Under the pieces are notes generated by a model that saw nothing but the letters and a program-made list of their open reading frames with translations, made no database searches and had not been told where the DNA came from. A stretch of 64,000 nt of DNA from Anarhynchus alexandrinus (Eukaryota > Chordata > Aves > Charadriiformes > Charadriidae): the NCBI GenBank assembly GCA_008711295.1, contig VUYV01000053.1:4155162-4219161 (forward strand), read 5' to 3'. Each line of letters starts with the position of its first letter. Positions within the stretch are counted from its first letter, which is position 1. Positions 53,056 to 64,000 of the stretch are shown here, in pieces. The translations under genes and the position numbers were made by a program.

Positions 53056-56000
53056 GTAATTTATATGACGGGTACTTCTAATAACCCATAAGCAGTACTG
53101 CTTACACAAAATAAATTTCAGGCTCTTCTGACAGAGAACTATTGTGTTCTAACCAGCTGTTCCTCTTTGTTCACTGTAATTGTTTTGCATACGATCAATT
53201 CTGTTATTACATAAGCATTATTATTTTAATACAATTATAACATTTACAAATGGGGGGATTTTTTTTATAACACAATATATGGTTTATAACATGGAACACG
53301 TACACAAGTAGAGATGACCATTTTTTCTGCCTATATAAATTTATGGGTTTGGTTTTAACTGTTTTTTTCTTGTTTTATATATTTTAAAAATCAGGAAAAA
53401 GTATAGAACAATAAATGAGCCTTTTGATTTTAAAACTGATATTCTACTCTTCAGATGTGTTCCCACCCTGAATTTTCATATGCCCAATATTTAACAAATA
53501 AGATAGAATCTGTTATCTGTTGTGGGATATGGGGGAGCGTTTGCAGGGGAGAGGGGATTGTGTGTGTGTTAATCTGTTCTCTCTGAATCTGTTCCTTTAC
53601 TTCCCTATCCCATATTCTGTTACATAAAGATTAACCAAATGAAAGCAAGACTGGAAGTAACTTTGCAAGATTCAAATTAAGAAGGATGTGGGAAAGTCAC
53701 CTCTTTGTAAATCTAAAACCATTTTAATTATAGGGAATGTTTTTTAACAGTTGCATGTTATGTTTGGAATCCTCTGCTGAACAAATTCTTTTCAAGTGCA
53801 ATTAATCATAGTAAACAGAATAGACTCTTACGCTGATTTCTTAAGGAGGAAATATATGAGTAACATAGTCATTTCAATAATTACGCATCAGAAAATGTAC
53901 TTCTGGTTGAAATGTGCTACAGTGCAAGGAGTGGCTTAACCTCTTCCCTTGAGGTGTGATCACTCCTTAGAGAATGTAGGACCCGGTCATTGTTGGTCTG
54001 GCCACCACATTGTTCAGGAAGGGGAGAAGTGGGAAAAGCGTGAAGACTTGACTCCCTCATCATGTGAACATTTCAAATCACAGAGTAGTTGTGCAAGTTG
54101 ATAAGTGTAGATGAATGAACTGAATGTCACTTTGATGAAATAAACAAAATAGCAGCACAGAGACCGAGGGGAGATTATAACATTGGAGTTAACTGGTTTT
54201 TGGCATATTTGAGAGGAAGAGTAACCATGTACCACTCTTTGCTCAGGACTAGATCATAATGTCACACACTAGCTGTGTGACATTTAACCCACATTTCTCT
54301 GGTTTAAGTCAGGTTGTATGTGACTTATGTGATAGTTAATTTATGACTGATTTGACACATTTTCTACTATTCCTGTAAAAGGACATAGATCTCTCATCTT
54401 AGAAATGTGCTTTTATTGAATTAAGCTTTCCTCTCCTGGGTAATAGAAGTTACACAGTATTGATTTTAACACTGTATAGGCTAAATATTTCTTTATAAGA
54501 ATGTGAATGCATAAGAAGAAATTTGAAGTGCTGCCCTATCTTCTGAATACAAATTATAAAAGTAGTATTTTGCATTTTTTATATTGAATCTGAATAACAA
54601 GATTGCGTATCAATTTCTTCATTAAGGATGGGAAAAAAAAACAGCCTTTCTTCTATTCTACTGCCTGAGAAAGTACAGAATAATGAACAAACTGCTTGGT
54701 TTTAAAAGTGGTGCTCTTCTCAATCTTTTCCTATTAAAAAATCACAGGAAAATTAGTTTATTCTGTTTTCTAAGTAATGACTATGTGAATGTTCAGAGGG
54801 GTTAAGTGTTTTCCATCACAATTTCCATGTTAATATTCATAGGATTGGGGGTTTCTTTAAGAGGAAAAAATCAGACTGCCCTAAACAGGGATGAATTTTC
54901 TAGGGTTTAACTGTTGTTTGGTTCATCTTTTTTCCTCTTATTTTCTCCAATTCAATTTTGTTTTCCCTGAGTCACTTCCCTCTGCCTTCTGTACTTTCTG
55001 AACTTTTTTCCTTGCATACATGATCTTAGATGTCTCTTGCCATCTTTTGTTTATTTGTTTTCCTATGTTGCTTTCTCCCTTCTTTCAGGCTTTCATCTTT
55101 CCTGCTGCTGGTATTGGTTGGATTGTGTTCAGTGCTCTGCAAAGAGCAGTTTCATTCTACTGTAAAAAACTGAATTGCTTGCATATTGTCTATTATGTTG
55201 TTTACCAAGAATGCTGTCATAGTATGACAAAAATGTTAGGAACATCATACAGACTTACCTTTTAGTAATAACAATGTGAAGTCTCGTAGTAAGATAAAAT
55301 TGCTCAAATTCACATAATTTTTTTTAGACTGCTTATACCTATCATGTTTGAATCAATCTCATTCAAGTCAATAACCCTTAGAAATTAACTAAGCTTGGCT
55401 GCTCAAGAAATTTTAGTGTCACTGCATACTGAATATTAGAATGCAAATGATCCATGTGTCCTCTTTCCATATGTTTTAGCCAGTCTGCCCAAAAGCAAAG
55501 GATAAGAAACACTGTTTAATCTATCTAAACTATTTCCAGATTTTAGAAATAGGATTTTTCTGTGTTTGGTTTTAGGTGGTGGTAACAATAATAATAATAA
55601 TGATGATGATAATAATAATAATAATAACTTTTCTGCCTTCCATGAGATTGAGCATTGAAAATATTATCTTGTGAATATCTTACATTGGTTCTCCCATCAA
55701 AGTACTTAGTGAATTTATGGAACCTTAACATTTCACAGGAAATGATTTTAGTGTTAAGCCCAGGATGGAATTTCTCTACAATAAATCTGTCAACTGTGTT
55801 GTTCCCATTCTCCTTTTTATGACAGCTATTTTATTACAGTACTCATTGGTTTTAATAGTTAAAGTTCCTATCTTCAAATCTTTGCTTAGTTTTGTTGTAG
55901 GTCAGATGAAAATCCTGAGACTGTTACATTTTACATCTTTGTGCTATATGTAGATTTCAGAATTCATATTTTAATATTAAATATGAAAAGATTCTATATT

Positions 56001-56059
56001 GATAATATCTAGAAATTTATCTTATACTTGATATGTTACTTATTTGTAATACTTTATAG
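53056..56059 (+). other. SBF2: SBF2 intron, 3.0 kb
   Basis: Begins GTAATT and ends TAATACTTTATAG. It contains a mixed AAT/GAT microsatellite (55585-55627). No transposon or extra exon recognised; the 81-codon frame at 55020-55265 has no support. Confidence 0.85.
55585..55627. repeat. AAT/GAT trinucleotide microsatellite
   Basis: Repeats of AAT interrupted by three GAT units, then AAT again. It is likely to vary in length between individuals. Confidence 0.9.
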
Positions 56060-56161
56060 CTTCACAGGATAATGCAATTGGGTGTGATCATCTCTGAGCT
56101 CCTGGAAAATGGTTCTTCTGTTATGGTTTGTTTGGAAGATGGCTGGGATATTACGGCACAA
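56060..56161 (+). CDS. SBF2: SBF2 exon w16 (dead active-site loop)
   Basis: The exon is 102 nt (34 codons), phase 0 on both sides. It encodes [20 protein letters not shown] and [14 protein letters not shown]. This is the P-loop exon. In active myotubularins the loop reads H-C-S-D-G-W-D-R-T; here the aligned stretch is C-L-E-D-G-W-D-I-T, so the nucleophilic Cys is replaced by Leu (the Cys sits one place earlier) and the phosphate-binding Arg by Ile. The aspartate/tryptophan scaffold (DGWD) is kept. The product therefore should have no phosphatase activity, consistent with SBF2 acting as a partner of MTMR2. The donor is CAA|GTAAGC. Confidence 0.98.
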
Positions 56162-57398
56162 GTAAGCTGCTATTAAAACTTCAAAATAGTTAAATATTAA
56201 GAAAAAAACACCAGGCAATAATTTTTTACACAAGTGACTGATAATTTGGTATAACATTAATAAATTTATCTTGTGGCAGCAGAGAAGAAACTAGAATGCA
56301 TGAATCCTTGCATTCATTTGCAATTTACACCATGAAAGAGTTCCTGAAAATTAATTTGTTCCAAAGGTCCCAATGGACTTATAGTTCTAAAGCTTAGATA
56401 TAAAATCTGCATTCCTGTACCTGACCACGTGTAAGAATGAAAGCTGAAAGTTGCCACAACAGATCATTTATCTTTGTAAACATAGTGCACTTGAAACACA
56501 TGAGAGAAGGAGAGGAATTCTTTCTCTTGCCATTCACTTTCCATAAATGAAGTTAGGAGACATACACAAGGAGAAAATTAAATTTGTGCCAAAGTGACTG
56601 TAGCACCTGCTGCAAAGACGGATCACCAGACCAGATAATTTTGTGAAACAAATTATAAATTAGGGGAATGAAAACCCACTGCCTCATTTAATGGATGCAT
56701 TGTGTCCATGTAGTTGCTTCATAATTCAGAAGATAAACACAGGTATCAATAATTCTAGTAAATAAAAACTTCATGTGCAGCCAGCATCCTGATACCAGGT
56801 AAACAGACCCACAAAAGAATGTTAACATAATTATCAGAATCATTGTCAAAGAATGAAGGATAGAGAAGGGGACGTACATAGCTGGAAGTGAAAGAAGTCT
56901 ATGCGGCATTTTAAAGTCTCCTGAGATTCTGTCTATAAAGACAAGCTGAAGTTGGCTGCTGAGCACCATAGCATGACAACACTGCAGAAACTCTAAAGTC
57001 ACCCTCAGGACCAATTCTTTAACACTTTCTTTGCTGAGGTAGACGATACTATTTTATAAATGTTCATTATCCTTACTTTATTAATAGAAGTTATTTTATT
57101 TCAAATATAATTTAAATGTGGTAAGCATTATAATGACTTCCAAAGTCTATAGTTGCTCAGGTTTGACTTTTACAGGTATTGTAAAGTCTCAATTTAATTG
57201 AAGCTTCTTCATGTGACATATTTGGTTTGTTTTATAAAAATACTTAATGTATGTAGCAAAATACTTATAATTGAGTTTATATAAAGGGGTTTGTTCCCTT
57301 GAACTGTAAACAGATTATGGAATATTTATGTTCATTGACTAAAGTGTTCTCCTAACTTCTGTCACTCTTAACACAATATATCCTGTCTTGTGATCTAG
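56162..57398 (+). other. SBF2: SBF2 intron, 1.24 kb
   Basis: Begins GTAAGC and ends CTGTCTTGTGATCTAG. A minus-strand 108-codon frame (57014-56688) has no recognisable sequence. Confidence 0.85.

Positions 57399-64000
<6,602 letters not shown>

Overview
The window is vertebrate nuclear DNA, most likely from a bird. It is AT-rich, poor in CpG, almost entirely intron, and carries 3' ends of CR1 retrotransposons of the avian type (near 19.1, 32.7 and 51.9 kb, with a short tail near 43.0 kb). There are no bacterial-style operons, RNA genes or CRISPR arrays. Most open reading frames over 60 codons are chance frames in introns.

The one gene I can support is SBF2 (SET-binding factor 2, also called MTMR13), read left to right on the + strand. 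Seventeen coding exons between 5092 and 57584 can be placed to the base. Their phases all agree, and together they give 2676 nt (892 codons), roughly half of a protein that is about 1850 residues long in mammals. The exons run from the SBF2 homology domain that follows the N-terminal DENN module (5092-25513), through the GRAM domain (25904 to about 29.9 kb) and a basic/acidic linker (30889-35119), into the catalytically dead myotubularin-like phosphatase domain (37182-57584). The DENN exons lie upstream of the window. The rest of the phosphatase domain, the coiled coil and the C-terminal PH domain lie downstream.

Layout: 1-5091 is intron; one exon is at 5092; a 16.6 kb intron runs to 21760; a compact cluster of eight exons spans 21761-31034; eight exons separated by introns of 0.8 to 6.5 kb span 34921-57584; and an open-ended intron fills 57585-64000.

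Points for a second look: an intron with a GC-AG boundary (25514-25903); an in-frame 39-nt candidate microexon (34704-34742) next to a 6-nt tandem acceptor (34920/34926), both in the same interdomain linker; a second in-frame alternative acceptor 30 nt upstream of the GRAM exon at 29752; a CpG-rich block with opposing open frames inside the largest intron (about 9.66-10.13 kb); an 18-bp perfect hairpin (17248-17286); and a 77-bp duplication whose first copy ends at the only ambiguous base (N, 37741).
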